A DNA stretch of 26,597 bases from Bacteroidetes bacterium UBA2322 (GCA_002345145.1 DDVC01000187.1:1-26597), one strand, 5' to 3'; positions 8,044 to 16,420 are shown, counted from the first letter of the stretch. Notes: a model not told the origin generated them from the sequence alone. Made by a program: numbers and translations.

Positions 8044-8174
8044 TGACAATTCAAAAATAAGAATAGAAAAACAATTTGCCCGAATTGTTAAAATTGGCAC
8101 AGCTAAACAACATATAAACACCCTTTTTGCATACAGGTTCAATGATTCAGCAGACAAGTGTAGCGGTTAGCGTT

Positions 8175-8182
8175 TAATTTTG
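8175..8182 (+). promoter_or_regulatory. -7 promoter element for the TonB-dependent receptor gene
   Basis: TAATTTTG matches the -7 consensus exactly and lies 44 bases before the chosen ATG at 8226. No TTG is found at 17-23 bases upstream, so the -33 element is missing or degenerate. Confidence 0.4.
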
Positions 8183-8225
8183 GCAATGTTCAACTTTACA
8201 GGGCAATTTAGGTTTGTTAAGAGCA

Positions 8226-10133
8226 ATGAAACACATGTGGTTATACATTATTATTTCAATACTATCTTTCATGTATTGGGATTGTGCAGCTCAAGAAGCT
8301 CTACCCGATAGCAGTTATACGCTGCCTCAGCAATTGGTTACTGCCAATAAAATAAGTAGTTTTGCATCGGGCAGTAAAATTTGGAAGCCCGATTCGGCGC
8401 TAACGCCGTTTTTTGAAACATCGGGTTTGCAAACCTTACTGAGTTATGGCTCGGCAGCGGTTATCAGAAACTACTCGCCCGGTGGTTTAGCTTCCATTAC
8501 CATTAGGGGGCTAAGTTCACAGCATACGGCTTTGGTTTGGAATGGTATAGCTATCCAAAACCCAATGAATGGGTTTGCCGAACCGGCTTTGTTGGGTAGT
8601 TTTTTTGCCGATGAGGTAGTAATTAACTTTGCAACCCAAAGTACATTACATAATGTAGCTAATCTTGGCGCATCAATACAGCTCACTAATAATCCGGAGT
8701 TTGATAAGGGTTTAAAGGTAAAATACACGGCATCGGTGGGCATGTTTGGTACAGTTGGCAATGTTGCGTATTTGGGTTGGAGCAATAAAAAGTGGCATAG
8801 TTCAGTAAAATACCGACATTTTGCCACGCAAAACAATTATCCGTACAGGCAATACACGCTGCCGGGCAACGAACTTAAAAGGCTTACAAATGCGGGCATT
8901 TTTCAACAAGGAGGATTGTATGCGTTGCATGGTAAAATTGCTGCCCGACAAATGATTAGTTTTTATTATTGGGCAAATGATTCTGACCGAAAAATTCCGG
9001 CTCCGCTTACTGCCCAAACCGGCGCTGCCCGTCAGTTTGACCAATCGCACCGAGCGCTTGTAGTGTGGAAATACACCGGCGCTAAAATAGCAATGGAGAG
9101 CAAAACTGCCTTGCTAACCGAAAAACTGCGTTACACCGATACCACTTTAGCGCTAAACGCACGTTCAAAAAGCAGCCAATTTGTAACCGAAACTGCCTTA
9201 ACCCTGCAACCCAAGCCGCAGTGGTTACTCAGCATGGGTATTAACAATACCTTGCAAACAGCGCTTACCGACAATTATACAGGAAGAGCAAAACAAAACC
9301 TACTTACAACTTACGGCGCAGTAAAAGGGGTTTTGCTTTCGGGCAAAATGGAGGCTTCGGCAAGTATCAGGCAAGGGTTGGCAAACAGCCGCTTTTTGCC
9401 TTTAGCCGCATCGGCAGGATTACATTTTACCCTTAATAAACATCTGAAACTGCTTGCTATGACCAGTAAAAACTACCGCTTACCCACCTTTAACGAGTTA
9501 TACTGGCAACCGGGCGGAAATACCGCTTTACTTCCCGAAAAAGGCTGGCAGCAGGAAGGTGGTTTACAAGCTACCGGAAACATGGCAGGCTTGGTAAACC
9601 TACATGCCGATTTTACCCTGCATAGCAACCGAGTTACAAATTGGATACAGTGGCTGCCCATTGAGCAAAACAGCAATGTATGGCAGCCGGTAAACCATTC
9701 CCGCGTATGGTCGAGGGGTTTGGAGGCAGGATTGCAAGCATCATATAACCTAAACAACCTAACCTTAAACCTTAAAATAAATTATCAATACCAACTTACT
9801 ACCAATCAACTCAATGGGCAAAGCAAACACCAATTTATATATGTTCCTTACCACACAGTACAAAACAACCTAACGCTTACCTATAAAAGTACCGGTTTGG
9901 CTTGGCAACAAAATTATACCGGTAAGCGCTTTACTACTTCTGATAACAGCAGATTTTTACCGCCATTTTGGCTATCGCACATAATGGCAACACAGCACTT
10001 TAAAATAGGAGTTGTTAAACTGACCACATCGGTAAACATTCACAATATCTTTGGTGTATCGTATGAGTTAGTTGAGTATAGACCACTTCCCAAACGATAT
10101 GCCGAAGCGCAACTGGGCTTGACGTGGTTGTAA
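8226..10133 (+). CDS. TonB-dependent outer-membrane receptor (BtuB-like)
   Basis: The frame opens with a TTG at 8214, but the ATG at 8226 places a signal peptide right at the start (MWLYIIISILSFMYWDCAAQ, residues 4-23). The 635-residue protein has an N-terminal plug domain, roughly residues 30-150, with the conserved TIRGLSSQHTALVWNGIAIQNPMNG stretch, and then a beta-barrel ending in a terminal strand (AEAQLGLTWL). There is no carboxypeptidase-like repeat and no SusC signature, so it resembles the shorter BtuB/siderophore class. The RG-x-S-x-x-HTA-x-x-WNG plug motif is one I associate with Bacteroidota BtuB-like receptors. A cobalamin or other ligand is only a guess because no SusD, Btu or siderophore gene is adjacent. 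Confidence 0.88.
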   Translation: MKHMWLYIIISILSFMYWDCAAQEALPDSSYTLPQQLVTANKISSFASGSKIWKPDSALTPFFETSGLQTLLSYGSAAVIRNYSPGGLASITIRGLSSQHTALVWNGIAIQNPMNGFAEPALLGSFFADEVVINFATQSTLHNVANLGASIQLTNNPEFDKGLKVKYTASVGMFGTVGNVAYLGWSNKKWHSSVKYRHFATQNNYPYRQYTLPGNELKRLTNAGIFQQGGLYALHGKIAARQMISFYYWANDSDRKIPAPLTAQTGAARQFDQSHRALVVWKYTGAKIAMESKTALLTEKLRYTDTTLALNARSKSSQFVTETALTLQPKPQWLLSMGINNTLQTALTDNYTGRAKQNLLTTYGAVKGVLLSGKMEASASIRQGLANSRFLPLAASAGLHFTLNKHLKLLAMTSKNYRLPTFNELYWQPGGNTALLPEKGWQQEGGLQATGNMAGLVNLHADFTLHSNRVTNWIQWLPIEQNSNVWQPVNHSRVWSRGLEAGLQASYNLNNLTLNLKINYQYQLTTNQLNGQSKHQFIYVPYHTVQNNLTLTYKSTGLAWQQNYTGKRFTTSDNSRFLPPFWLSHIMATQHFKIGVVKLTTSVNIHNIFGVSYELVEYRPLPKRYAEAQLGLTWL

Positions 10134-10213
10134 CCCGATTGGTTAATCTGACTAACAAAACCTACAAAAAACCAAATACTTGTTTTACCTTAGCCGCTAA
10201 AATTCAAAGCACA

Positions 10214-10828
10214 ATGTTCACCATTATTATTGTTGCCATAACCTGCCTTACGTCTTACCTTGCTTTTAATGATTTTGGACTTAGGCAAAAGCTCATTTTT
10301 TCGCCCTATGTAATTCATAGAAACGGCGAGTACCACCGGTTTGTAAGTTCAGGTTTAATACATGCCAACTGGATGCACTTGTTATTTAATATGTTTGTAT
10401 TATACCAATTTGGCACTATTGTAGAGCAGTACTATGCTGCCATATTTGGCAGTGCAGGCAATATATTATATGTTTTGCTGTATTTAGGCGGTTTGGTCAG
10501 CTCAGAAATGTACAGCTTTTTTGTACACAAAAACAATGCTTATTATGCCAGTTTAGGTGCATCGGGAGCGGTTTCTGCCATTGTATTTGCCTATATTTTG
10601 TTTGACCCTTGGGCAAACCTCTACATCATATTTTTTCCGTTTATTCCTATTAAAGCAGTTATTGCGGGATTGTTGTATCTTGCTTACTCCTACTATGCAG
10701 CAAGAAACGCCAATGATAACATAGGACATAATGCCCACTTTTACGGAGGCATTTTTGGCATTGTATATACTTTGGCTTTTAAGCCGGGTTTAGCTGTTAA
10801 TTTTGTAAATCAGATAGTAGGACCGTAG
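10214..10828 (+). CDS. Rhomboid-family intramembrane serine protease
   Basis: The frame can be read from 10124, overlapping the receptor gene, but the ATG at 10214 starts directly with the first membrane helix and gives a 204-residue protein. The rhomboid signature is complete: His55 and Asn59 in MHLLFNM (oxyanion side), catalytic Ser117 in GASG (residues 115-118), and the catalytic His at about 175 in GHNAHFYGG. An HRFVSSGLIHANWMH segment precedes these, as in the family core. It should cleave single-pass membrane proteins within the inner membrane; the substrates are unknown. It follows the receptor gene by 80 bases on the same strand, so read-through transcription is plausible. A hairpin at 10908-10937 probably ends the transcript. 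Confidence 0.92.
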   Translation: MFTIIIVAITCLTSYLAFNDFGLRQKLIFSPYVIHRNGEYHRFVSSGLIHANWMHLLFNMFVLYQFGTIVEQYYAAIFGSAGNILYVLLYLGGLVSSEMYSFFVHKNNAYYASLGASGAVSAIVFAYILFDPWANLYIIFFPFIPIKAVIAGLLYLAYSYYAARNANDNIGHNAHFYGGIFGIVYTLAFKPGLAVNFVNQIVGP

Positions 10829-10907
10829 TAGGTAGCGGCAACGCCCTCCAATTAAATTTCCTAAGCATGTCAGATGTTTCAAAATATAGCGCCTTATAAA
10901 CTACTGT

Positions 10908-10937
10908 TGCCTTGCTGGGCTAAAAAGCGGCAAGGCA
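10908..10937. terminator. Bidirectional terminator between rhomboid and bacilliredoxin genes
   Basis: TGCCTTGCTG (10908-10917) pairs with CGGCAAGGCA (10928-10937) over ten base pairs with one G-T pair and a ten-base A-rich loop. It sits between two converging genes. No long T tract follows on the plus strand, so strength is uncertain. Confidence 0.5.
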
Positions 10938-10958
10938 CATAGTAAAGACAAAAAATCA

Positions 10959-11375
10959 TTAACAGTATTGCTCAAATGCTTCCAAAAGATGGCGGGCAAT
11001 CTGTTGGGCAGAAATGCCTTCTATTTGGTGGCGCTCAATAAAATGCACCAATTTGCCGTTTTTAAATAATGCCATGCTGGGCGAAGACGGCGGATAGGGA
11101 AGCGTATATTTGCGCACTTGATTAGTGGCTGCCGAATCAACCCCGGCAAAAACCGTAGCAATTTTATTGGGCTTTTTGTTGGCATACTGCATAGCTAATT
11201 TTGCAGCGGGACGGGCATTACCGGCGGCACAACCGCAAACGGAGTTAATTACCACAAAAACAGTTCCTTCTGACTTGGTTACCAATTCATCAACCTGGTC
11301 AGTAGTAGTTAAATCTTCAAAGCCCACATCGGTAAGGTCGGCTTTCATGGGGGCAGTAATGTGTGGAGGATACAT
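10959..11375 (-). CDS. BrxA/BrxB-family bacilliredoxin
   Basis: A 138-residue thioredoxin-fold protein matching the YphP/YqiW (BrxA/BrxB) family over its whole length, with the diagnostic CGC active site (Cys47, Cys49) in NSVCGCAAGNARP. In Firmicutes these proteins remove bacillithiol from mixed disulfides on proteins after oxidative stress; many Bacteroidota also carry the family and make bacillithiol or related thiols. No bacillithiol synthesis gene is in the window, so the partner thiol is inferred. The downstream conserved core (GVDSAATNQVRKY and PPSSPSMALFKNGKLV) is intact. The start at 11375 gives the standard MYPPHI-type N-terminus. No convincing promoter was found; CAAAATTT near 11390 is only a near match. 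Confidence 0.93.
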   Translation of the reverse strand: MYPPHITAPMKADLTDVGFEDLTTTDQVDELVTKSEGTVFVVINSVCGCAAGNARPAAKLAMQYANKKPNKIATVFAGVDSAATNQVRKYTLPYPPSSPSMALFKNGKLVHFIERHQIEGISAQQIARHLLEAFEQYC

Positions 11376-11678
11376 GGTTACTTTATTTCAAAATTTTAGT
11401 GATGTTGTAAAAATTAAAACCCTTATTTTTCAAAACACAATTGGGCTTATTGAGCGCTATTGGTAACATTTCATTTACCCAAATTGTTTAATGATGAGGT
11501 TAAGTGAGGTAAAAATGGGTAGATTCAGTATTTCTGTGGTCTAAAACCGTCCAAAAGTTGCTTAAATTAAGCGTTGTGAAAAAAAAATTTTCTTTTACCC
11601 CAACTTCGTTTGGTTTTTAGCGTATAAATGTGTAGCTTTACCTGAAATTTTAAGTTCACTTTCTCAATTGTATCCTCC
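11376..11678. other. Divergent intergenic region, 303 bases
   Basis: This spacer separates bacilliredoxin (minus) from the T9SS-cargo gene (plus). It holds a promoter for the latter at 11609-11640 and an A9 run near 11579-11587. Apart from that I see no coding sequence, repeat or structured RNA in it. Confidence 0.6.
11609..11640 (+). promoter_or_regulatory. Promoter of the T9SS-cargo gene
   Basis: TTTG (11609-11612), 20 bases, then TAGCTTTA (11633-11640), one mismatch from TAnnTTTG at the last base. The ATG at 11679 lies about 34 bases after the predicted start site. Confidence 0.5.
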
Positions 11679-12491
11679 ATGAAACAATTAGCTACTTTTT
11701 GTTTAGCCTTGTTGCTTGCCGCACAACTTACTTTTGCCGGCGTGGTGGACGTAAGGTTTGCCAACGGCGTTCTTACCGGAAACAACTATTGCGTTACCGT
11801 GCAAGTAAAAGCACAAGACATTAGTTTTGAAATTGGGAGCGCTACCATATTTTTCTCCTACAATACGGCTGCATTGCGCAATCCCTCTGCCACACCCATT
11901 AACCTAAGCGAAGGCAACCTTTGCGCATTAGGTGGTACCACTTCATTTTACAAAAATAGTTTCAACTATTTAGAAACCGGCGCAGTGGGCGAAGGCAATT
12001 ATGCCATTTTACTGCTTGCTCCCAATCAGGGCTGCCCCACTGTTACCAACACAGAGTGGGTGGACGTAGCCAGCTACTGTTTTGAGGTGGTTAATGCTTC
12101 TATACCTGCAAACTTGGAAGTAAGTGCTAAATATACCGCTTTTAACACAGTAGATAATACTGGCGATCAACACACATTAGGCGAGTTGAGCGGTGTAGCC
12201 CTTTCTGTTTCTACACCTGCTGCCATTGATGCACCCAAACCCGGCTTGGCTATTTACCCCAATTACACTCAAAATAAGGTAATGGTAGAGTACACGCTTG
12301 AAAATGCAGGCAATTTAAACATTAATGTTTATGACATGCTTGGCAGAATGGTTTTCAGCTCGCAGAAAAATACGGCTGCCGGCAGACATACCTTAGATGT
12401 TGACTTATCCCGATTTGGCACCGGTTATTATATTCTTGAATTGATTAACGGACAAGAAAAAGCCACCGAAAAAATTCTGTTGGTTAAATAA
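11679..12491 (+). CDS. Secreted protein with cohesin-like domain and T9SS type A sorting domain
   Basis: A 270-residue protein with a clean signal peptide (KQLATFCLALLLAAQLTFA). It then has a beta-rich domain of about 150 residues whose opening (VDVRFANGVLTGNNYCVTVQVKA...IGSATIFFSYNTAAL) resembles cohesin/dockerin-type Ig-like modules. Residues 190-270 are a type IX secretion C-terminal domain: AIYPNYTQNKVMVEY, INVYDMLGRMVF, DLSRFGTGYYILELINGQEKATEKILLVK. The family form YPNP is YPNY here. It should cross the outer membrane through the T9SS, be cleaved and be attached or released. The mature role is unknown: perhaps adhesion or surface-layer, as no catalytic residues are evident. It has its own promoter and a strong terminator. 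T9SS machinery is not in this window. Confidence 0.88.
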   Translation: MKQLATFCLALLLAAQLTFAGVVDVRFANGVLTGNNYCVTVQVKAQDISFEIGSATIFFSYNTAALRNPSATPINLSEGNLCALGGTTSFYKNSFNYLETGAVGEGNYAILLLAPNQGCPTVTNTEWVDVASYCFEVVNASIPANLEVSAKYTAFNTVDNTGDQHTLGELSGVALSVSTPAAIDAPKPGLAIYPNYTQNKVMVEYTLENAGNLNINVYDMLGRMVFSSQKNTAAGRHTLDVDLSRFGTGYYILELINGQEKATEKILLVK

Positions 12492-12519
12492 TGTTTCCGT
12501 TCCGGTTCTGGTTTCACAT

Positions 12520-12560
12520 AATCAAAAGAGGCTGCCCTTTTCGGACAGCCTCTTTTGATT
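12520..12560. terminator. Strong bidirectional rho-independent terminator
   Basis: A perfect 15-base-pair stem, AATCAAAAGAGGCTG (12520-12534) with its exact complement at 12546-12560, and an 11-base loop. The outer A/T pairs supply the U tract in both directions. It lies between the converging T9SS-cargo gene and DUF151-UVR gene and should serve both. Confidence 0.88.
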
Positions 12561-12581
12561 TATTAGGGCTGGGTGTATTTA

Positions 12582-13181
12582 TTATTGAGACTTGTTTATC
12601 CTTTTATTTATTTCGTCTCTGATACGGGCAGCGTGTTCATAATCTTCTCGGGCAATGGCTTCCTGAAGTAAATTATGCAGCTCCTCACTACTACGGCGCG
12701 ACATGTCGTTTTCTTTTGTGCCCGACGATTTGGTTTTTTCTTTCTCCTTTTCGGGTGTGGTTATGCCCGATTCATTTAGTACAATGGCGGCTTGGTCTAA
12801 GATGGGTTCATACGTATAAATGGGGCAATTAAACCTAACCGCCAATGCCAGGGCATCTGATGTGCGAGAATCCACTTCAATCACCTCACCTGCTCTTTCA
12901 CATATCAAAGTGGCATGAAAAATACCCTCCATTAACTTGCTGATGATAACCTCCCTGATTTCAATCCCAAATTCGAGGCAGATGTTGCGGGTCAGGTCGT
13001 GCGTAAGAGGCCGTTGTGGGGGTACATTATCTATTGCCATAGCAATAGCTTGTGCCTCTACTACCCCTATCACAACCGGCAAACGCCGCATACCGTTTGA
13101 TTCGCCCAGAATAACGGCATAGGATTGTTGTTGGGCAACACTGTGAGAAAGTGCAATAATTTCGAGTTCAATTTTTTTCAT
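12582..13181 (-). CDS. Bifunctional nuclease family (DUF151) protein with C-terminal UVR domain
   Basis: A 199-residue protein. Residues 1-130 match the DUF151/BFN domain: YAVILGESNGMRRLPVVIGVVEAQAIAMAID, followed by a VIISKLMEGIFHATLICE strand pair and DSRTSDALALAVRFNCPIYTYE. A charged linker (EKEKEKTKSSGTKE) leads to a UVR-type helical hairpin at about residues 163-197 (LLQEAIAREDYEHAARIRDEINKRI), the motif that UvrB and UvrC use to interact. The BFN-UVR fusion is common in Bacteroidota. Some homologues have reported nuclease activity, but the cellular role is not settled. A stress or DNA-repair link is an inference from the UVR tail. No promoter was recognised in the 173 bases upstream. 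Confidence 0.9.
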   Translation of the reverse strand: MKKIELEIIALSHSVAQQQSYAVILGESNGMRRLPVVIGVVEAQAIAMAIDNVPPQRPLTHDLTRNICLEFGIEIREVIISKLMEGIFHATLICERAGEVIEVDSRTSDALALAVRFNCPIYTYEPILDQAAIVLNESGITTPEKEKEKTKSSGTKENDMSRRSSEELHNLLQEAIAREDYEHAARIRDEINKRINKSQ

Positions 13182-13293
13182 AGCAGTTGAAAAAACCGGA
13201 AAGAGGAGAAAAGTGAATGGGTAAAATCATGGTAATAACACCCCAAATTGCAAAATCGTTGATTAAAAGCTACAATAAGCATCGGGTAAATTT

Positions 13294-13329
13294 ACGTTGG
13301 GGAACAGGCATTAACCTATTCCCCAATGT
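13294..13329 (-). terminator. Hairpin downstream of etfA
   Basis: TTGGGGAACAGG (13297-13308) pairs with CCTATTCCCCAA (13315-13326) with one mismatch and a six-base loop. The stem extends by three more pairs outward, one of them a non-standard pair on the minus strand. It lies 26 bases after the etfA stop and probably ends the etfBA transcript, though no strong T tract follows. Confidence 0.58.
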
Positions 13330-13354
13330 AAAAACTATCTTGCGAGTAAAGTTA

Positions 13355-14338
13355 CTAAGCGTTTTGAGCTTTAAATGTCTTAACCGCCTGAATTAAGCGC
13401 GGCACAATTTCAAAAGCATCGCCCACAATGCCATAATCGGCAGCTTTAAAGAAGGGCGCTTCGGGGTCTTTATTTATAACTACAATAACCTTGCTGCTGT
13501 TTACTCCCGCCAAATGCTGGATAGCTCCCGAAATACCAATGGCAATATACAGGTTAGGGCTAATAGCAATACCTGTTTGCCCAACGTGTTCGTGGTGAGG
13601 TCGCCAGTGTACATCGGCTACCGGACGTGAGCAAGCGGTAGCGGCGCCTAATGCATCGGCAAGCTCTTCTATCATACCCCAGTTTTCGGGACCTTTCATG
13701 CCGCGTCCGGCAGATACAACTAATTCGGCTTCGGGTAGGGCTACTTTATCGCTCATGGTTTTAACCTCCTTAACGGTTACTTTTACATCAGCGCCCAATA
13801 CGCCCGATTGCCATGCTTCTACTGTGGCGCTGCCACTGCCTTTTACCACCGGAAAAGCATTGGGGCTAACCGAAACAATTTTTACCGGCGTATGGATGGC
13901 GTAATTGGCAAAGGCTTTGCCCGAAAAAACCGATTTTTTAACGGTAAAAGAGGCTCCGCTGATAACAGGCAGGTCAATAGCGCCTGTTACCAAACCGGCT
14001 TTTAACCTGACAGATAACCGCGGCGCTATGGCTTTACCGGCGCTATTGTGCGACAGTACAACTACCTGAGCATTTGTAGCGGTAGCCGCATTTGCCAATG
14101 CCTTAGTCTGTGCTGCCGAATCAAACTGAGTAAAAACCGAACTATTATCGGCTAAAACGCGGGTAACACCGTAGTTGCCCAGAGCCGCTAATTCGGCTTG
14201 GCTTACATTGCCTAACGAAACTGCCACTACATCGGCAGTTCCCAGCATATCGGCTACTTTGCGTGCATACAAAGCTGTTTCAAAAGTGCTTTTTTTAATT
14301 ACGCCGTTGGCGTGAGTTACATATATGAGAACAGACAT
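13355..14338 (-). CDS. etfA: Electron transfer flavoprotein, alpha subunit
   Basis: A 327-residue protein, normal for EtfA. The C-terminal FAD domain shows the family motifs in order: GRGMK (211-215), SRPVAD (237-242), GQTG (253-256), GISGAIQH (268-275), NKDPEAPFF (289-297) and ADYGIVGD (300-307). With EtfB it forms a soluble heterodimer that carries electrons from acyl-CoA and other dehydrogenases to ETF:quinone oxidoreductase. It follows etfB by 52 bases and is transcribed with it, and a hairpin terminator lies 26 bases beyond the stop. I see no sign that it belongs to the bifurcating Fix/Car subgroup (no ferredoxin domain, no adjacent fixCX), so ordinary beta-oxidation is the default role. 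Confidence 0.96.
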   Translation of the reverse strand: MSVLIYVTHANGVIKKSTFETALYARKVADMLGTADVVAVSLGNVSQAELAALGNYGVTRVLADNSSVFTQFDSAAQTKALANAATATNAQVVVLSHNSAGKAIAPRLSVRLKAGLVTGAIDLPVISGASFTVKKSVFSGKAFANYAIHTPVKIVSVSPNAFPVVKGSGSATVEAWQSGVLGADVKVTVKEVKTMSDKVALPEAELVVSAGRGMKGPENWGMIEELADALGAATACSRPVADVHWRPHHEHVGQTGIAISPNLYIAIGISGAIQHLAGVNSSKVIVVINKDPEAPFFKAADYGIVGDAFEIVPRLIQAVKTFKAQNA

Positions 14339-14390
14339 AATTGATGATTTTTTTTATAAAATGTAGGTGTTGTTAAAAAAATAGAGCCGG

Positions 14391-15140
14391 TTAAATTACC
14401 TTAGCCTCTTCGTGCAGAAGTTTGATGAGGGTTTCGGGATTTTCGGGGTCAATGAGTTTCACCTCTGTACGTGCAGGCGGAAGCTGGTAATTTACAATAG
14501 ATGTATAAGTATCAACCGAAACCGGCGCTATAACCTTAACGGGCTTAGTTCTTGCCGACATAATACCGCGCATATTGGGAATGCGTTGTTCTGCCATACC
14601 CTTTTGAGCGCTGATTACAAAGGGTTTATTCACTGTTACTACCTCTACACCGCCTTCTATTTCGCGGGTTATGGTGGCGCTGCCGGCAGCGTCAATGACC
14701 ATGTGGTTAGCCAGTGATAGGTAGGGCATATCTAACAGTTCGGCAAGCATACCCCCTATTCCGGAGCCATTGTAATCAATGGTTTCTTTGCCGGTAAAAA
14801 TAAGGTCGTACTGCTCTTGTTGGGCGTGTGCGGCAATTTGTGAAGCTACAAAAAAAGCATCGGCGGCATCGGCATCAATTCTAACGGCGTTATCAGCGCC
14901 TATTGCCAAAGCCTTTTGAATTACCACCGATTCATTTTCTTTAGGACCCACGTTAATAACCGTAACAGAGCCGGTTTGCAATTGCTCTTTTACTTCAATG
15001 GCTCTTACCAGTGCATACCACTCATCGGTAGGGTTTACAATAAACGTAACCCCGCTGGTATCAAAACGGGTAAAATTATCCGTAAAAGCAATTTTAGAGG
15101 TTGTATCGGGCGTTTTGCTGATACAGACTAACATCTTCAT
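14391..15140 (-). CDS. etfB: Electron transfer flavoprotein, beta subunit
   Basis: A 249-residue protein matching EtfB. It starts MKMLVCISKTPDTTSKIAF and has a central IFTGKETIDYNGSGIGGMLAELLDMPYLS stretch. It also contains a form of the EtfB signature, TREIEGGVEVVTVNKPFVIS. It binds AMP structurally and pairs with EtfA encoded just downstream. It is the first gene of a two-gene operon that faces away from the universal stress protein cluster, sharing a 297-base control region with it. Its promoter at 15175-15205 is one of the best matches in the window. The leader is about 30 bases. Confidence 0.96.
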   Translation of the reverse strand: MKMLVCISKTPDTTSKIAFTDNFTRFDTSGVTFIVNPTDEWYALVRAIEVKEQLQTGSVTVINVGPKENESVVIQKALAIGADNAVRIDADAADAFFVASQIAAHAQQEQYDLIFTGKETIDYNGSGIGGMLAELLDMPYLSLANHMVIDAAGSATITREIEGGVEVVTVNKPFVISAQKGMAEQRIPNMRGIMSARTKPVKVIAPVSVDTYTSIVNYQLPPARTEVKLIDPENPETLIKLLHEEAKVI

Positions 15141-15174
15141 GTGATATAATTTTTTGTTGTTTTTAATTAGGTGG

Positions 15175-15205
15175 CAAAGGTACTTAAAATTGCGGGGCTG
15201 TGCAA
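15175..15205 (-). promoter_or_regulatory. Promoter of etfBA
   Basis: On the minus strand: TTG (15205-15203), 20 bases, TACCTTTG (15182-15175). Both elements match the Bacteroidota consensus exactly, with the start site predicted near 15171 and the ATG at 15140. Confidence 0.65.
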
Positions 15206-15337
15206 TTACAAGGCGGTTTTAAATAACTTGCGCTTAGCTGTTATGTAGGGTAAAAACAGTTTGGCATACAAAAAGTTGAAGCTGCCGGTAGGGTATAAGG
15301 CGATTAAGACAGGTCTAAGAAAAAAAAACATGCCAAA

Positions 15338-15351
15338 TTGACAAAAGTCAT
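15338..15351. promoter_or_regulatory. Candidate Crp/Fnr-type operator, TTGAC-N4-GTCAT
   Basis: TTGACAAAAGTCAT is an inverted repeat with the same geometry as the FNR box TTGAT-N4-ATCAA (14 bases, TGA cores six bases apart); four of five base pairs per arm are symmetric. Its centre (15344.5) lies about 41 bases before the start site predicted from the -7 element at 15374-15381, the position of a class II activator site. The gene for a Crp/Fnr regulator is at the end of the same cluster. Visible: sequence and spacing. Inferred: binding and activation. Confidence 0.45.
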
Positions 15352-15373
15352 TTTTACACCCAATCGGGCAAGG

Positions 15374-15381
15374 TATTTTTG
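15374..15381 (+). promoter_or_regulatory. -7 promoter element of the first USP gene
   Basis: TATTTTTG matches TAnnTTTG exactly. The only -33 candidate at a proper spacing is TTTA (15353-15356, 17 bases), a poor match, which fits a promoter that depends on an activator bound at 15338-15351. The predicted leader is about 50 bases. Confidence 0.5.
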
Positions 15382-15437
15382 CACCCGATATTATCTGCTT
15401 TTCAATCATTTTCTTTCCAAAAAAATTGTTTGTGGGT

Positions 15438-16361
15438 ATGTTTAAGGGTAAGAAGATATTGGTGGGTTTAGACTTTACCCTTCTTGATAAAACCATTATT
15501 GGTTATACAGGTTTTTTGTGCCGGTTTTTAGGCGCTGAAAAGGTGTATTTTATCAATGTCCAGAAACGCTTAGATGTACCCGCAAACTTATGGAGCGATT
15601 TTCCGGAGCTGCGCCTGCCGCCCGATGAAGTTCTAAAAGAAAAAATGACCGAAGAGGTAACTGCCCACTTTGGCGAAAAAGGAGATGCCGATATAGATTA
15701 TATTGTGGCAGAAGGCTCTCCTATGAAGGAAATTATTCATTGGGCAAACATAAAAAAAATAGACCTGCTTATTGTGGGCAGAAAACGGGAGCTAAAAGGA
15801 AACGGCATTGTTACCGGCCAATTATTGCGCAGTTTTAACGGCTGCATGTTATTTGTGCCCGAAGAAACCAAAATGCGTTTAAACGATATTATGGTACATA
15901 CCGATTTTTCCCCGGCTTCTCAAAAAGCCTTAGAGGTAGCGGCAACTATTGGGCACCACAATGCTGATGTTACCATTCACTGTCAGCACATATACCAACT
16001 ACCGCTGGGTTACTATTTTACCGAAAAAGGCAAAGAAGAGGTAAACAGGGTTATAAGAGCCTATCATGTGCAGCAGTACAACCAATTTATTGATAACATA
16101 GAGTTAAGAAGTGTGCATATAAACCCAATTTTTACCCTTGATGATGAGGGTGAACCCGCCCAAACAGCCCTACATATAGCCCGCAAAAAAAACATCGACC
16201 TCATTATTGCCGGAGCAACCGGTAAAACCATGTTTGATACATTGTTATTAGGTAGTTTTACCGAAAAATTAGTACATTTAAACCTTTTTATCCCAATGCT
16301 GGTGGTAAAAGAATACAAAACTGCCGGTACTCCACCCCCATCAGCTCCAAATCCGATATAA
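15438..16361 (+). CDS. Tandem universal stress protein (UspA-type), first of three
   Basis: The frame opens at a TTG (15426), but the ATG at 15438 gives MFKGKKILVGLDF, the usual USP first strand. The 307-residue protein has two USP domains, about residues 4-142 and 146-292. The ATP-binding motif G-x2-G-x9-G-S/T is intact only in the second domain (Gly259, Gly262, Gly272, Ser273). The equivalent part of domain one (GRKRELKGNG) is not conserved. Such tandem USPs act in the cytoplasm as nucleotide-dependent stress or energy sensors. Two more tandem USPs and a Crp/Fnr regulator follow on the same strand. The C-terminal 15 residues are a Pro-rich tail outside the domain. Confidence 0.9.
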   Translation: MFKGKKILVGLDFTLLDKTIIGYTGFLCRFLGAEKVYFINVQKRLDVPANLWSDFPELRLPPDEVLKEKMTEEVTAHFGEKGDADIDYIVAEGSPMKEIIHWANIKKIDLLIVGRKRELKGNGIVTGQLLRSFNGCMLFVPEETKMRLNDIMVHTDFSPASQKALEVAATIGHHNADVTIHCQHIYQLPLGYYFTEKGKEEVNRVIRAYHVQQYNQFIDNIELRSVHINPIFTLDDEGEPAQTALHIARKKNIDLIIAGATGKTMFDTLLLGSFTEKLVHLNLFIPMLVVKEYKTAGTPPPSAPNPI

Positions 16362-16420
16362 ACTTTTATTGCCAGCGCAATGGTTGCAAATGTGTTGCTA
16401 CTTGTTTAATTTTCTTACTC

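Larger units (their letters stand above)
15141..15437. other. Divergent control region between etfBA and the USP cluster
   Basis: This 297-base spacer holds, from left to right, the etfB promoter (minus), an unassigned middle part, an FNR-geometry palindrome, and the -7 element of the first USP gene. No ORF on either strand looks real. Confidence 0.6.

Noticed and set aside
8043..8054. TTGA-CAAT-TCAA palindrome at the start of the sterol-desaturase-family gene
   Set aside because: The arms are four bases apart instead of six and it overlaps the start codon, so it does not fit a Crp/Fnr box.
8052..8059. TATTTTTG on the minus strand as a promoter for the sterol-desaturase-family gene
   Set aside because: It would place the transcription start within a few bases of the ATG, and no TTG is found at the proper distance.
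13355..15140. Electron-bifurcating or nitrogen-fixation-type ETF (FixAB)
   Set aside because: No FixC/FixX or ferredoxin gene is adjacent, and nothing in the motifs sets it apart from the ordinary EtfAB pair.
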